Part shown: piece after piece, positions 1 to 8,596 of the stretch
Numbering within the stretch: the stretch's first letter is position 1
Layout: each line of letters starts with the position of its first letter
Origin: Iamia sp963728655
GTDB taxonomy: Bacteria > Actinomycetota > Acidimicrobiia > Acidimicrobiales > Iamiaceae
Length of the DNA stretch: 64,000 nucleotides
Direction: 5' to 3'
Assembly (NCBI GenBank): GCA_963728655.1
Contig: CAVSLD010000006.1
Location: 682,001-746,000 of the forward strand
Notes under the pieces: model-generated
The model's database searches: none
Told to the model about the DNA's origin: nothing
The model's input: the letters and a program-made list of their open reading frames with translations, nothing else
Program-made: the position numbers and the translations under genes

Positions 1-846
1 ACCGAGGCCCAGATGGCCTTCCCCTCGTTCCCCCGCTTCTGCGGCCAGACGTTCAAGGAAGCCAGCGACAGGGAGCTGGCCGACCTGTGCGTGAAGGCCT
101 ACAACGACTGGATGGTGGAGGAGTGGTGCGGCGACTCCGACGGCCGCCTCATCCCGCTCATCATCATCCAGCTGTGGGACGCCGAGCTGGCCGCGGCGGA
201 GATCCGCCGCAACGCCGCTCGGGGCGTGCGGGCCGTCTGCTTCAGCGAGATCCCGCCCTACCTCGACCTGCCCAGCATCCACACCGACCACTGGGAACCC
301 TTCTTCCGGGCCTGCGAGGAGACCGGCACCGTCATCAACATGCACATCGGCTCGTCGTCGAAGATGCCGTCGACGTCCACCGACGCCCCCGCGGCGGTGG
401 GTTCGACGCTCACCTTCGGCAACGCCATGAGCTCGATGACCGACTGGCTCTTCTCGGGCTGGCTGGCCCGCCTGCCGAACCTCAAGATCGCCTACTCCGA
501 GGGCCAGATCGGTTGGATCCCCTACATCCTCGAGCGGGCCGACAAGGTGTGGGAGGAGAACCGGGGCTGGGGCGGCGTCTCCGACCTCGTGGCCGAGCCG
601 CCCAGCACCTACTACTACCGCCAGGTCTACGGCTGCTTCTTCGACGACGAGTACGGCCTCGACAACCTGGAGAAGTGCGGCATCGGCAACATCTGCTTCG
701 AGACCGACTACCCGCACTCGGACTCGACCTGGCCCCACTCGCGCGACACCGCCGAGAAGCTCATGGGCCACCTGCCCCCCGACGTGATCCGCAAGCTGGT
801 GCGGGGCAACGCCATCGAGATGCTCGGCCTCGACCTGACCCCGTAG
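1..846 (+). CDS. Amidohydrolase 2 family metal-dependent hydrolase (5' truncated by window edge)
   Basis: The frame is open from base 1 (T-E-A-Q precede the first internal Met at 13), so the gene starts upstream and its N-terminal metal-binding part is missing. The visible part looks like the C-terminal two thirds of a TIM-barrel amidohydrolase of the 2-amino-3-carboxymuconate semialdehyde decarboxylase-like family. It has a histidine strand (NMHIGSS), an SEGQIGWIPY segment, and a terminal FETDYPHSDSTWP motif in which the Asp and His are the usual catalytic and metal residues. The substrate cannot be told. Related genes lie at 45874 and 52102. An aldehyde dehydrogenase follows 55 bp downstream, which suggests a catabolic context. 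Confidence 0.85.
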   Translation, partial: TEAQMAFPSFPRFCGQTFKEASDRELADLCVKAYNDWMVEEWCGDSDGRLIPLIIIQLWDAELAAAEIRRNAARGVRAVCFSEIPPYLDLPSIHTDHWEPFFRACEETGTVINMHIGSSSKMPSTSTDAPAAVGSTLTFGNAMSSMTDWLFSGWLARLPNLKIAYSEGQIGWIPYILERADKVWEENRGWGGVSDLVAEPPSTYYYRQVYGCFFDDEYGLDNLEKCGIGNICFETDYPHSDSTWPHSRDTAEKLMGHLPPDVIRKLVRGNAIEMLGLDLTP

Positions 847-880
847 GGCAGGGGGCCGAGCCGGTGGGGGACAAAACGAG

Positions 881-893
881 AACGCGTTACAGT
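881..893 (+). promoter_or_regulatory. Putative operator (GAGAACGCGTT) overlapping a TACAGT -10 box
   Basis: AACGCGTT at 881-888, preceded by GAG, abuts TACAGT at 888-893, which lies 8 nt before the GTG start of the aldehyde dehydrogenase. The 11-base string GAGAACGCGTT recurs at 52067-52077 upstream of an amidohydrolase. The core fits AACnnGTT, the centre of TetR-family operators such as KstR, but the outer positions do not match KstR fully. The regulator is unknown. Confidence 0.5.
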
Positions 894-901
894 TCCGAGC
901 C

Positions 902-2359
902 GTGACGATCGCTGCGGACCACGACTACCGGCTGCTCATCGGCGGCGAGTGGACCTCGGCCGCCGGGGGCTACGACGTGGTCAACCCGGCCACCGAGGAG
1001 CTGGTCGGGGTGGCCCCGAACGCCAGCGCGGCCCAGGCCGCCGACGCCTGCGCCGCGGCCCGGGCCGCCCAGAAGGCGTGGGCGGCCACGCCGATGGCCG
1101 AGCGTTGCGCCGCCCTCGGCCGGGTGGCCGACGCCATCGAGGCCCGCCGCGACGACCTCGTGCCCCTCACCCAGGCCGAGACCGGCGCCACCATGCGGGT
1201 GGCCAAGAGCATGCAGGTGCCCCAGGCCGCAGCCCGGTTCCGCTACTACTCCACCCCGATCGACGACCACGTCGCCCTCCCGCCCGCGGTGATGCCGGCC
1301 ACCGCCCTCGCGCCCGGCGGCATCGTCGGGGCCGTCGAGCACCGGGCCCCCGTCGGCGTGGTGGCCTGCCTGGCCGCCTACAACTTCCCGATCACCAACA
1401 TGGCCGGCAAGATCGCCCCCGCCCTGGCGATGGGCAACGCAGTCGTGGTCAAGCCCCCGGTCCAGGACCCCCTGGGCACGGTGCTGCTGTGCGAGGCCTT
1501 CGCCGAGGCCGGCATCCCGCCCGGCGTGGTCAACCTGGTCGTCGCGGACAGCGTGGAGGCGGCCGAGGCCATCACCACCTCGCCCGACGTCGACATGGTC
1601 TCCTTCACCGGCTCCACCGCCGTCGGGTGCCGCATCGCCGAGGTCGCCGGGTCCCAGATGAAGCGCCTGCTGCTGGAGCTCGGGGGCAAGGGGGCGGCCA
1701 TCGTCTTCGACGACGCCGACCTCAAGACGGTCATCTCCAACGTGTCGAGCACCTGGACCTTCCACTCCGGCCAGATCTGCACCTCGCCCACCCGGCTCAT
1801 GGTCCAGCGGGGCATCTACGACGAGGTGGTCTCCAAGCTGGCCGGCATGGCCGGGCACCTCAAGGTCGGTGACCCGCTCGCGCGCGACACCGTGCTCGGC
1901 CCCGTGATCACCGGTGCCCACCGCGAGCGGGTGGAGGGCTACGTCACCTCGGCCCTGGGCGAGGGGGCCTCCGCCGTCGCCGGCGGCGAGCGCCCCGACA
2001 TCGACACAGGCTTCTACGTGGCCCCCACCCTCCTGGCCGACGCCACCAACGACATGCGCGCCGCCCGCGAGGAGATCTTCGGCCCCGTCATCGTGGCCAT
2101 GCCCTTCGACGACGAGGACGAGGCCGTGGCCCTTTCCAACGACAGCCCCTACGGCCTCTACTCCTACGTCTTCTCCGGCGACGCCGGCCGGGCCATGGCC
2201 GTGGCCCAGCAGCTCGAGAGCGGCAACGTCGGCATCAACACCCTCCAGCGCAACCACGAGGCCGCCTTCGGGGGCTTCAAGTACTCCGGCGTCGGTCGCG
2301 ACGGGGGCAAGTGGGGCCTCCACGCCTACTCCGAACTGCAATCCATCATCTGGTCATGA
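902..2359 (+). CDS. NAD(P)-dependent aldehyde dehydrogenase
   Basis: This 485-residue protein has normal length for the ALDH superfamily and oxidises an aldehyde to the carboxylate. The general-base Glu lies in LELGGKGA (about residue 259) and the catalytic Cys in GQICTSPTR (about residue 293). The Rossmann part carries NFPITN, KPP and FTGSTAVG, and the C-terminal EEIFGPV and NVGIN motifs are present. The GTG at 902 is taken as start because TACAGT lies 8 nt before it, the leaderless pattern common in this window. An alcohol dehydrogenase follows after a repeat-containing gap, so the pair could carry an alcohol through the aldehyde to an acid. The substrate is not identifiable. Confidence 0.93.
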   Translation: MTIAADHDYRLLIGGEWTSAAGGYDVVNPATEELVGVAPNASAAQAADACAAARAAQKAWAATPMAERCAALGRVADAIEARRDDLVPLTQAETGATMRVAKSMQVPQAAARFRYYSTPIDDHVALPPAVMPATALAPGGIVGAVEHRAPVGVVACLAAYNFPITNMAGKIAPALAMGNAVVVKPPVQDPLGTVLLCEAFAEAGIPPGVVNLVVADSVEAAEAITTSPDVDMVSFTGSTAVGCRIAEVAGSQMKRLLLELGGKGAAIVFDDADLKTVISNVSSTWTFHSGQICTSPTRLMVQRGIYDEVVSKLAGMAGHLKVGDPLARDTVLGPVITGAHRERVEGYVTSALGEGASAVAGGERPDIDTGFYVAPTLLADATNDMRAAREEIFGPVIVAMPFDDEDEAVALSNDSPYGLYSYVFSGDAGRAMAVAQQLESGNVGINTLQRNHEAAFGGFKYSGVGRDGGKWGLHAYSELQSIIWS

Positions 2360-2415
2360 CTCACCTCGTCGTCTCCCGCCCACCTGAGGAAGGTCGCATG
2401 CACTCACCACGGTCA

Positions 2416-2577
2416 CAGCCCGGCGCAGCCGCTGGGGGTCTGGGGGTCTCCCCCAGGAGAGGGCGGAGCCGGTCCAGCTTGCTGGTCGGCGGAGCCGAGA
2501 CAGCGCGGCCGGAGGCCGCACCACCAGCTCGTCCGAACGGAGCGAGCGTCAGCGAGCGAGTGAGGACGAAGTGAGAG
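2416..2577 (-). repeat. Dispersed intergenic repeat, copy A
   Basis: Read on the minus strand, this stretch runs from TTCGTCCTCACTCG through CTCCGTTCGGACGAGCTGGT, GTGCGGCC and GGGGGAGACCCCC to CCCCAGCGGCTGCGCCGG. The same ordered blocks occur on the plus strand at 36769-36950 and in part at 33325-33486. The copy fills the gap between the aldehyde and alcohol dehydrogenase genes and reaches into the start codon of the latter. It contains several GC-rich inverted repeats and has no coding character. Confidence 0.7.
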
Positions 2578-3638
2578 GCATCGTCTGGACCGGGGAGCTG
2601 GAGGTGCGAGACGACGTCGAGGTGCGCGACGTGCGGGCCGACGAGGTGCGGGTGCGCGTGCAGAAGGCAGGCCTGTGCCACAGCGACGTCTCGGTGGTGA
2701 ACGGCACCATCCCGTTCCCGACCCCCGTCGTGCTGGGCCACGAGGGCGCCGGGGTGGTGGAGGCCGTCGGTGACGCCGTCACCACCGTGTCCGAGGGCGA
2801 CCACGTGGTGCTGACCACCATGGGGTTCTGCGGCCACTGCTCGGCCTGTGCCCGGGGCCTGCCGTCGCACTGCCGCTCGGGGTACGGGAAGCTACGGGCC
2901 CCGTTCACCGTCGGCGGCGACAAGGCCTTCCAGTTCGCCAACGCCGGCGTGTTCGCCCAGACCACGGTGGTCAAGGAGAACCAGGCCGTGGCCATCGACC
3001 GCGACGTGCCCCTGTCGGCTGCCTGCCTCATCGGCTGCGCCGTGGTCACCGGCACCGGGGCGGTGCTCAACCGGGCCAAGGTCACCCACGGCCAGTCCGC
3101 CGTCGTCATCGGCGTGGGCGGGATCGGGCTCAACGTGCTCCAGGGCCTGCGCCTCTCCGACGCCGGGCCGATCATCGCCGTCGACGCCAACCCGGCCAAG
3201 GAGCAGGCCGCCCGGCAGTTCGGCGCCACCCACTTCATCGCCGCCGGTCCCGACGTCGACACCGTCGCCGCGGTCAAGGACATCGTGGGCAACGGCGTCG
3301 ACCACGCCTTCGAGTGCGTCGGCCACCCGGCGCTCATCCGCACCGCCATCGACACCCTCGACTGGGGCGGCCAGTGCATCCTGCTGGGCGTGCCCAAGCT
3401 GGGCACCGAGGCGGGCTTCGTGGTCCAGGACCTCTACAACGACAAGTCGATCATGGGCTGTCGGTACGGCACCACCCGCCCGCACCACGACATCCCTCTC
3501 TACGTCGACCTCTACAAGAGTGGCCGGCTGCTCCTCGACGAGCTGGTGTCGGCCACCTACCCCCTCGACGGCGTGCAGGACGCGCTCCAGGCCATGCACG
3601 ACGGCAAGGTCAACCGCGCCGTGCTCGACCTGACCTGA
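2571..3638 (+). CDS. Zinc-dependent medium-chain alcohol dehydrogenase
   Basis: This 355-residue MDR-family protein oxidises or reduces alcohols and aldehydes with NAD(P). Catalytic zinc ligands are C36 (AGLCHSD) and H57 (GHEGAG) plus the later IGCAVVTG cysteine. Structural zinc is bound by C87, C90, C93 and C101 (CGHCSAC and SHC). The Rossmann glycines are in GVGGIG. It resembles class III-like alcohol dehydrogenases of actinobacteria. The GTG start at 2571 gives the expected MRGIVWTG N-terminus but falls at the edge of a dispersed repeat, so repeat sequence provides the immediate 5' context of the gene. It probably acts with the aldehyde dehydrogenase upstream. Confidence 0.93.
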   Translation: MRGIVWTGELEVRDDVEVRDVRADEVRVRVQKAGLCHSDVSVVNGTIPFPTPVVLGHEGAGVVEAVGDAVTTVSEGDHVVLTTMGFCGHCSACARGLPSHCRSGYGKLRAPFTVGGDKAFQFANAGVFAQTTVVKENQAVAIDRDVPLSAACLIGCAVVTGTGAVLNRAKVTHGQSAVVIGVGGIGLNVLQGLRLSDAGPIIAVDANPAKEQAARQFGATHFIAAGPDVDTVAAVKDIVGNGVDHAFECVGHPALIRTAIDTLDWGGQCILLGVPKLGTEAGFVVQDLYNDKSIMGCRYGTTRPHHDIPLYVDLYKSGRLLLDELVSATYPLDGVQDALQAMHDGKVNRAVLDLT

Positions 3639-3684
3639 GCCCCACCCGGGCCGGCTCCCCCTCCACCGACGTGCACCCCCTCCT

Positions 3685-3738
3685 GCGAACCAGAGACCGA
3701 TCTCATCGTCTCGACGACGCGCCTGGTCTCCGGTTCGC
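3685..3738. promoter_or_regulatory. Long inverted repeat upstream of the cyclase gene
   Basis: GCGAACCAGAGACC at 3685-3698 pairs with GGTCTCCGGTTCGC at 3725-3738 (13 of 14 positions) across a 26-base spacer. It lies 30 bp before the cyclase start and 46 bp after the alcohol dehydrogenase stop. It could be a two-site operator, an RNA hairpin in the leader, or a terminator. No U-tract follows. Confidence 0.45.
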
Positions 3739-3768
3739 CGCCGCCGGCGACGGTGCGTGGGGGCGGAC

Positions 3769-4746
3769 GTGAGCGAGCCGGTGCCGTCGCCCTCGCTGCC
3801 GGCCCACGTCGAGGCGGTGCGGGCCCGGGTGTCGAACTGGGGGCGCTGGGGCGACGACGACCAACGGGGCACGGCCAACCTCCTCGACGAGGCCGCCGCC
3901 CGCCGGGGCACGGCGTGTGTGCGCACCGGCGAGCGCATCTCCCTCGGCCTGGCCCTGGGGCCGGACTCGCCCCAGGTGGGCCAGCCCGCCCACCGGACCA
4001 ACCCGCAGCTGGAGATGCTCATCGTCAACGAGCGCGACCCGCACGCGCCGGGCGTGTGGGCCTCCTGCGACGACGAGGTGACCATGCTCACCTGCGCCGG
4101 CACCCACGTCGACACCCTCGCCCACGTGTCCTACGACGGTCTGCTCTGGAACGGGTTCCCGGCCTCGTCCGTCACCCGCGAGCAGGGGGCCACGGTGTGC
4201 GGAGCCGAGACGCTCTCGCCCATGGTCACCAGAGGCGTGGTGGTCGACGTGGCCCGCCTCCGCGGCGCCGAGGCCCTCGACGAGATCGACCCGGGCTACG
4301 CCCTCACCGCCGCCGACCTGGACGAGGCCTACGAGGCGGCCGGTCTGGAGCCCGAGCCGGGCGACGTGCTCCTGGTGCGCACCGGTGACGTGCGCCACCT
4401 CAAGGCCGGACGGCGGGAGCGCTACGCCATGGGCGACCAGTACCGCTTCCCGGGCCCGTCGCTGCACTCGGTGGAGTGGATGCACGACCACGACGTGGCC
4501 GGTGCCTTCACCGACACCTACGCGGGGGAGTGCTTCCCCCCGCCGTCGGCCGACTGGAGCGACACCCTCTGCGTGCACATGCTCCAGATCCGCGACATCG
4601 GCCTGCTCCAGGGCCAGAACTGGGACCTCGAGGCCCTGGCCGAGCGGTGCGCGGCGGAGCAGCGCTGGGACGTCCTGCTGGTGGCCACGCCCGAGCCGAT
4701 CGTCGGGGCCACCAGCGCCCCCGTCGCCCCCGTCGCCGTCCTGTAG
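3769..4746 (+). CDS. Cyclase family protein (kynurenine formamidase-like fold)
   Basis: This protein of about 325 residues belongs to the metal-dependent cyclase family (PF04199). Members hydrolyse formamides such as N-formylkynurenine or cyclise polyketides. The signature GTHVD (residues about 111-115) followed by HVSYDG provides the metal-binding His and Asp residues. GDVLLVRTGD in the middle and FTDTYAGECFPP near the C-terminus also fit the family. Two GTG starts are possible, at 3757 and 3769. The second is preferred because it gives an MSEPVPSP N-terminus and has a purine-rich GGGGGCGG just before it. The substrate is unknown. Its position beside dehydrogenases suggests a small-molecule catabolic role. 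Confidence 0.8.
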   Translation: MSEPVPSPSLPAHVEAVRARVSNWGRWGDDDQRGTANLLDEAAARRGTACVRTGERISLGLALGPDSPQVGQPAHRTNPQLEMLIVNERDPHAPGVWASCDDEVTMLTCAGTHVDTLAHVSYDGLLWNGFPASSVTREQGATVCGAETLSPMVTRGVVVDVARLRGAEALDEIDPGYALTAADLDEAYEAAGLEPEPGDVLLVRTGDVRHLKAGRRERYAMGDQYRFPGPSLHSVEWMHDHDVAGAFTDTYAGECFPPPSADWSDTLCVHMLQIRDIGLLQGQNWDLEALAERCAAEQRWDVLLVATPEPIVGATSAPVAPVAVL

Positions 4747-4759
4747 CGGACGCGTCCAC

Positions 4760-5236
4760 CTAGCGGTCGAGCTCCCTGGCGTAGCAGAGGGCCAGCTCTC
4801 CCGAGTCGTGGTCGATCGGGGAGAACCCGTGACGCTCGTAGAAGCGGCGCGCGTCCGTGTCCCCCTCGTCGACGTCGATCTCCATGCGCTCGCACCCACG
4901 GTCGCGGCAGACCTCGACGAACCGGGTCAGGACGGCGGAGCCGATGCCCTGGTCCCGGAGGTGGGGGACGACGTAGAGCTCGTCGAGCAGGGCGACCGGG
5001 CCCCGGTACCAGACGTTGGGCCGGAAGGTCACCAGGGCGAGGGCCGCCGCGGGGTCGCCGGCGAGCAGGGCGACGGTGTCGGGCCCGGGCAGCAGCTCCC
5101 GCAGCCGCCGGGCCAGCGCCTCCACGCCGGGGCTCGGCGTGGCGAACTCGGTGTTGAAGTCGTGGAGGAGGCGGGCGACCTCCTCGGCGTCGGCGACCGT
5201 GGCCCGCCGCACCGTGCGCCCGGCCCGGTCACCCAT
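4760..5236 (-). CDS. GNAT family N-acetyltransferase
   Basis: A single GNAT domain fills this 158-residue protein, which should transfer an acetyl group from acetyl-CoA to an amine. Strand beta-4 and the acetyl-CoA loop are visible as LDELYVVPHLRDQGIGSAVL, a good R/Q-x-x-G-x-G/A match, followed by the ARRFYERHGF C-terminal signature. The substrate is not predictable. The start overlaps the end of the preceding minus-strand gene by 8 bp, so the two are probably translated together. Confidence 0.88.
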   Translation of the reverse strand: MGDRAGRTVRRATVADAEEVARLLHDFNTEFATPSPGVEALARRLRELLPGPDTVALLAGDPAAALALVTFRPNVWYRGPVALLDELYVVPHLRDQGIGSAVLTRFVEVCRDRGCERMEIDVDEGDTDARRFYERHGFSPIDHDSGELALCYARELDR

Positions 5237-5507
5237 CGCCAGCCCCCTCCCTGCTCCGCAGCCAGGCGGTGGTCCCCGGGGCCATGTGGGCCATCTTGGG
5301 CGCGTCGGCGAGCGGGGCCACCAGCAGGGGCGTGTCCGGGGGGAGCAGCCGCTTGAGCCCGTGGTACACCCGCGAGCGGGAGGCCTCGCTGTCGATCAGC
5401 AGCACCCCGGGCCGCAGCACCACCAGGTCGTCCCACGGACCCGGCGCCCCCTCGGCGATCGTGCCGTCGGCCTCGTAGGCGAGGTAGAGCACCGGTCGGT
5501 CGGCCAC
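5229..5507 (-). CDS. Conserved hypothetical protein (92 aa)
   Basis: I do not recognise this family. It is a small soluble protein with a hydrophobic strand-rich centre (DDLVVLRPGVLLID) and no signal peptide or membrane segment. The GTG start at 5507 is followed by MADRPVLYLAYEADG. Its 3' end overlaps the GNAT gene by 8 bp, which supports it being real and co-expressed. It runs divergently from the acyl-CoA synthetase, with an operator palindrome in the 139-bp gap. Confidence 0.55.
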   Translation of the reverse strand: MADRPVLYLAYEADGTIAEGAPGPWDDLVVLRPGVLLIDSEASRSRVYHGLKRLLPPDTPLLVAPLADAPKMAHMAPGTTAWLRSREGAGDG

Positions 5508-5591
5508 CGCGGCACCGTAGGCGTCGATGCCGGACGACGCCGGCCCCGGGCTGCCGCCGCCCCGGCACGGGGTCGGGGCTGATCACCTAAC

Positions 5592-5606
5592 CTGACGACC
5601 CGTCAG
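5592..5606. promoter_or_regulatory. 15-bp palindromic operator CTGACG-ACC-CGTCAG
   Basis: CTGACGACCCGTCAG is a perfect 6-bp inverted repeat around a 3-base centre, 40 bp before the acyl-CoA synthetase start. An almost identical site, CTGACGGTCCATCAG, lies at 9168-9182, 35 bp before the SDR gene. Size and symmetry fit a TetR-type dimer. The regulator is not in this window. Confidence 0.6.
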
Positions 5607-5646
5607 ATCACCGGCCCCGTCGGGTCGGACACCACACGGAGGATCG

Positions 5647-7187
5647 ATGCTCGAGGGACGCAACCTGTGGGAGCTCATCGTGGCCCGGGCCGAGGCCACG
5701 CCCGACGCGGTGATGACCGTCGACGAGACGGGGCAGACGGCGACCTTCCTCGAGTACCGGGCGAGCGTCGAGCGGGTGGCCGCCGGTCTCCACGCCGACG
5801 GGGTCGCGGCCGGCGACGTGGTCTCCTGGGTGCTGCCCACCTGGCACGGCTCGCTCGTGCTGGCCGGCGCCCTGGCCCGGTTGGGTGCGGTGCAGAACCC
5901 GATCATCCCGATCTACCGCGACCGTGAGGTCGGCTTCGTCACCCGCCAGGCCGGCACCGCCCTGCTGGTGGTGCCGGGCGAGTGGCGGGGCTTCGACTTC
6001 ACCGCCATGGCCGAGCGCCTGGCCGCCGAGAGCCCGGACCCGCCCCGGATCCTCGTCGCCTCGCGCTCGCTGCCCGAGGCCGACCCCGCCTCGCTCCCCC
6101 CGCCCCCGAGCCCCCCGCCACCCGGGCCGACGAGCCCGTGACCTGGCTCTTCTACACCTCGGGGACCACCGCCGACCCCAAGGGCGCCCGCCACTCCGAC
6201 GGCGACCTCATCGTCACCGCCCGGGGCATGTGCGACCGGATGGAGTGCCGGGAGGGCGACCGCAACCTCATGGCCTTCCCGGTCACCCACATCGCCGGGC
6301 CCATCTGGCTCCTGTCGAGCCTCATGTACGGCCTCACCAACGTGATCACCGAGGGCTTCGACCCCAAGGCCACGCCGGCCCTCGCATCCAAGGAGGACGT
6401 CACCCTGGCCGGGTCGGCCACCTTCTTCCACATGGCCTACCTGGCCGCCCAGCGCGCCCACGGCGACGAGAGGCTGTTCCCCAGCCTGCGCCTGTGCCCC
6501 GGAGGCGGCGCCCCCAAGCCGCCCGCCCTCCACTCCGAGATCGCCGACGAGCTGGGCGGCATGGGCATCGTCTCGGGGTGGGGCCTCACCGAGGCGCCCA
6601 TCCTCACCATGGGCTCGGTGCACGACCCCGACGACAAGCTGGCCACGACCGAGGGTCGGGCCATGCCCGGCGTGCTCCTCCGTGCCGTCAGCCTCGACGG
6701 CGAGGTCGTGGCCGCGGGCGAGGAGGGCGAGCTCCAGGCCCAGGCGCCCCAGATGATGCGGGGCTACCTCGACGGCTCGCTCGACGCCGACGCCTTCGTC
6801 GACGGGTGGTTCCGCACCGGTGACCTCGGCGTCATCGACGAGCACGGCTACGTCCGCATCACCGGTCGGGTGAAGGACGTCATCATCCGCAAGGGCGAGA
6901 ACGTCTCCGCGGCCGAGGTGGAGAACCTCCTCTACGAGCACGCCAAGGTGAGCGACGTGGCGGTCATCGGCCTGCCCGACGCCGAGCGGGGCGAGATGGT
7001 CTGCGCCGTCGTGGCCGGCCCCGAGGGGGGCGAGGCGCTGACCTTCGACGAGATGGTCGCCCACCTGAAGGCCAGGGGCCTCAGGATGCAGGCCCTGCCC
7101 GAGCGCCTCGAGGTCGTCGACGCCCTGCCCCGCAACGCCAGCGGCAAGATCCCGAAGCACGAGCTGCGGGCGACCTACAGTCCCTGA
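5647..7187 (+). pseudogene. AMP-binding acyl-CoA synthetase, frameshifted near 6095-6130
   Basis: The two halves together make a full-length ANL-superfamily acyl-CoA synthetase (about 513 residues) that adenylates a carboxylate and transfers it to CoA. The first half (5647 to about 6100) holds the N-terminal domain. The second, in another frame, begins just before the P-loop YTSGTTADPKGA, continues with GWGLTEAP, and ends with TGRVKDVIIRKGEN and the catalytic lysine motif NASGKIPK. The break lies in a run of C homopolymers encoding a Pro-rich linker. One lost base (or two gained) would restore the frame, so a sequencing error is likely. The start follows GGAGGATCG and an upstream operator palindrome. 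Confidence 0.85.
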
Positions 7188-7208
7188 TCCACCCGGATGA
7201 CGGGTGGA
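7188..7208 (+). terminator. Hairpin terminator after acyl-CoA synthetase
   Basis: TCCACCCG at 7188-7195 pairs perfectly with CGGGTGGA at 7201-7208 across a 5-base loop, starting at the base after the TGA stop. No U-tract follows, which is common in very GC-rich actinobacteria. Confidence 0.5.
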
Positions 7209-7267
7209 CGAGACCCCCGGGGGCGGCGGGCAGCGCACGGCGGCCCCGACCGACCCGAGGAGACCCC

Positions 7268-7828
7268 GTGACCCACCCCCGCCGGAGCGCCGTCGCCCTG
7301 CTGGCCGCCCTCGCCCTCGTCCTGGCCCTCGCTGCGTGCGGCGGGGACGACGACTCGGCGGAGGTGACCGACGACGCGCCCATCGCCACCTCTGACGAGG
7401 CCTCGACCACCGTCGCCGCCCCGCCCGACGAGGAGACGGCCACCACCGACGACGCCTCCACCACCGAGGACGACGGCGACGAGCCCATCGCCGGCAGCGA
7501 CGACGAGGTCGAGGCCGACGAGGAGGCCGACGGCGACGGCTGGGCCCTCAGCCCCGGGACCTACCGAGGCCAGGACGGCCTCCGGGTCGCCTACGAGTGC
7601 TCGCCCGGCGGCGACCTCCGCACCGTGTGGGGCACCGACACCTACACCGACGACTCCTCGGTGTGCACCGCGGCGGTGCACGCCGGCCTCATCACCCAGG
7701 ACGAGGGCGGTCGGGTCGTGATCGAGATCGCCCCGGGGGAGGAGTCCTACGAGGGCACCGAGGCCAACGGCGTCGAGACGAACGACTACGGCTCCTGGGA
7801 CGGCAGCTACACCTTCCCGACCGCCTGA
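7268..7828 (+). CDS. Lipoprotein with C-terminal LCCL-like domain
   Basis: The 186-residue product has a lipoprotein signal peptide: basic MTHPRRS, a hydrophobic Leu/Ala core, then lipobox LALAAC with Cys at about residue 24. A long acidic Asp/Glu/Thr-rich linker (about residues 27-95) would hold the domain off the membrane. The last 85 residues resemble an LCCL domain (VWGTDTYTDDSSVCTAAVHAG, then NGVETNDYGSWDGSYTF), with the paired cysteines YECS and SVCTAA. LCCL domains are best known in animal extracellular proteins and occur sporadically in bacteria. The function is unknown; ligand binding at the cell surface is an inference. The GTG at 7268 follows GAGGAGAC. Confidence 0.75.
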   Translation: MTHPRRSAVALLAALALVLALAACGGDDDSAEVTDDAPIATSDEASTTVAAPPDEETATTDDASTTEDDGDEPIAGSDDEVEADEEADGDGWALSPGTYRGQDGLRVAYECSPGGDLRTVWGTDTYTDDSSVCTAAVHAGLITQDEGGRVVIEIAPGEESYEGTEANGVETNDYGSWDGSYTFPTA

Positions 7829-7906
7829 CCCGACGGCGCCGGGGACGGCCCGGGCGGGCGTCGGTCGCCGCTTGTCGCCGAGGGGGGGTCGGCCTACCGT
7901 CCGGAC

Positions 7907-8596
7907 GTGAGCGCGGCACCGGTCGGTCCGGCCCCGGTCCGGATCTCGACCACGAGCGGCTCGCTCCGCGTCGTCGCCGGGCCGCGGGGGAACGACATCG
8001 ACGTCGACGTCGACGTCGAGGGCGACGCGACGGTGGTGGCGACGTCATCGGGCACCACCGTCGAGGGCGAGACCGGGAGGCTCGTGGTGCGGGTGACCCC
8101 CGGCGCCGACCTGGTGGTGGGGACGACCTCGGGTCGGGTCGAGATCTCGGGCTCGGTGGGGTCGGTCGCGGTCGTCACCGAGTCCGGTCAGGTGGCGATC
8201 GACGAGGCCCGCGCCGTCGACGTCAGGGTGGCGACGGGGCGGGTGGAGGTCGGACCGGTGGCGACCCGGGCGAGGGTCCGCTCCGGATCCGGTGCCGTCC
8301 GCATCGCGTCCGCCGGCGAGGCCGACGTGGCCACGGGGAGTGGACGGATGGACCTCCCCGCGATCGCCGGGCCGGTCCGGGCCCACTGCGTGAGCGGCGT
8401 CATCTCCCTCGGCCTGGCCCGCGCCGCCGACGTCGAGGCCGAGAGCGTGAGCGGCCGGATCGCCATCCGCCTGCCCGAGGGTGTCCGGGCCCTCCTGGTC
8501 GACGGTGACCTGCCGGACGGCCCGCTCCCGGTCGGCACCGACTGCGTGGTGGCCACGCGCACCGTGAGCGGCCGGATCACGGTGTCGAGCGGATGA
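7907..8596 (+). CDS. DUF4097 family beta-helix-like protein
   Basis: The 229-residue protein consists of short repeated beta-strand units with T/E-S-G turns (TTSGSLRV, TTSGRVEI, TESGQVAI, GSGAVRI, VSGRIAI, VSGRITV). This pattern is typical of DUF4097/DUF4098 putative adhesin-like proteins, which form a right-handed beta-helix. There is no signal peptide. TACCGT at 7895-7900 lies 6 nt before the GTG start, so the transcript is probably leaderless. The stop codon overlaps the ATG of the nucleotide cyclase gene (ATGA at 8593-8596), so the two are one operon. Its function is unknown, and the fusion-like pairing suggests a signalling role. Confidence 0.7.
   Translation: MSAAPVGPAPVRISTTSGSLRVVAGPRGNDIDVDVDVEGDATVVATSSGTTVEGETGRLVVRVTPGADLVVGTTSGRVEISGSVGSVAVVTESGQVAIDEARAVDVRVATGRVEVGPVATRARVRSGSGAVRIASAGEADVATGSGRMDLPAIAGPVRAHCVSGVISLGLARAADVEAESVSGRIAIRLPEGVRALLVDGDLPDGPLPVGTDCVVATRTVSGRITVSSG

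Noticed and set aside
887..2341. Long minus-strand open frame of 484 codons opposite the aldehyde dehydrogenase, and many similar antisense frames
   Set aside because: In very GC-rich DNA the antisense of a real gene is often stop-free. The translation is Gly/Val/Ala/His-rich with no domain, and the plus strand encodes a clear enzyme.
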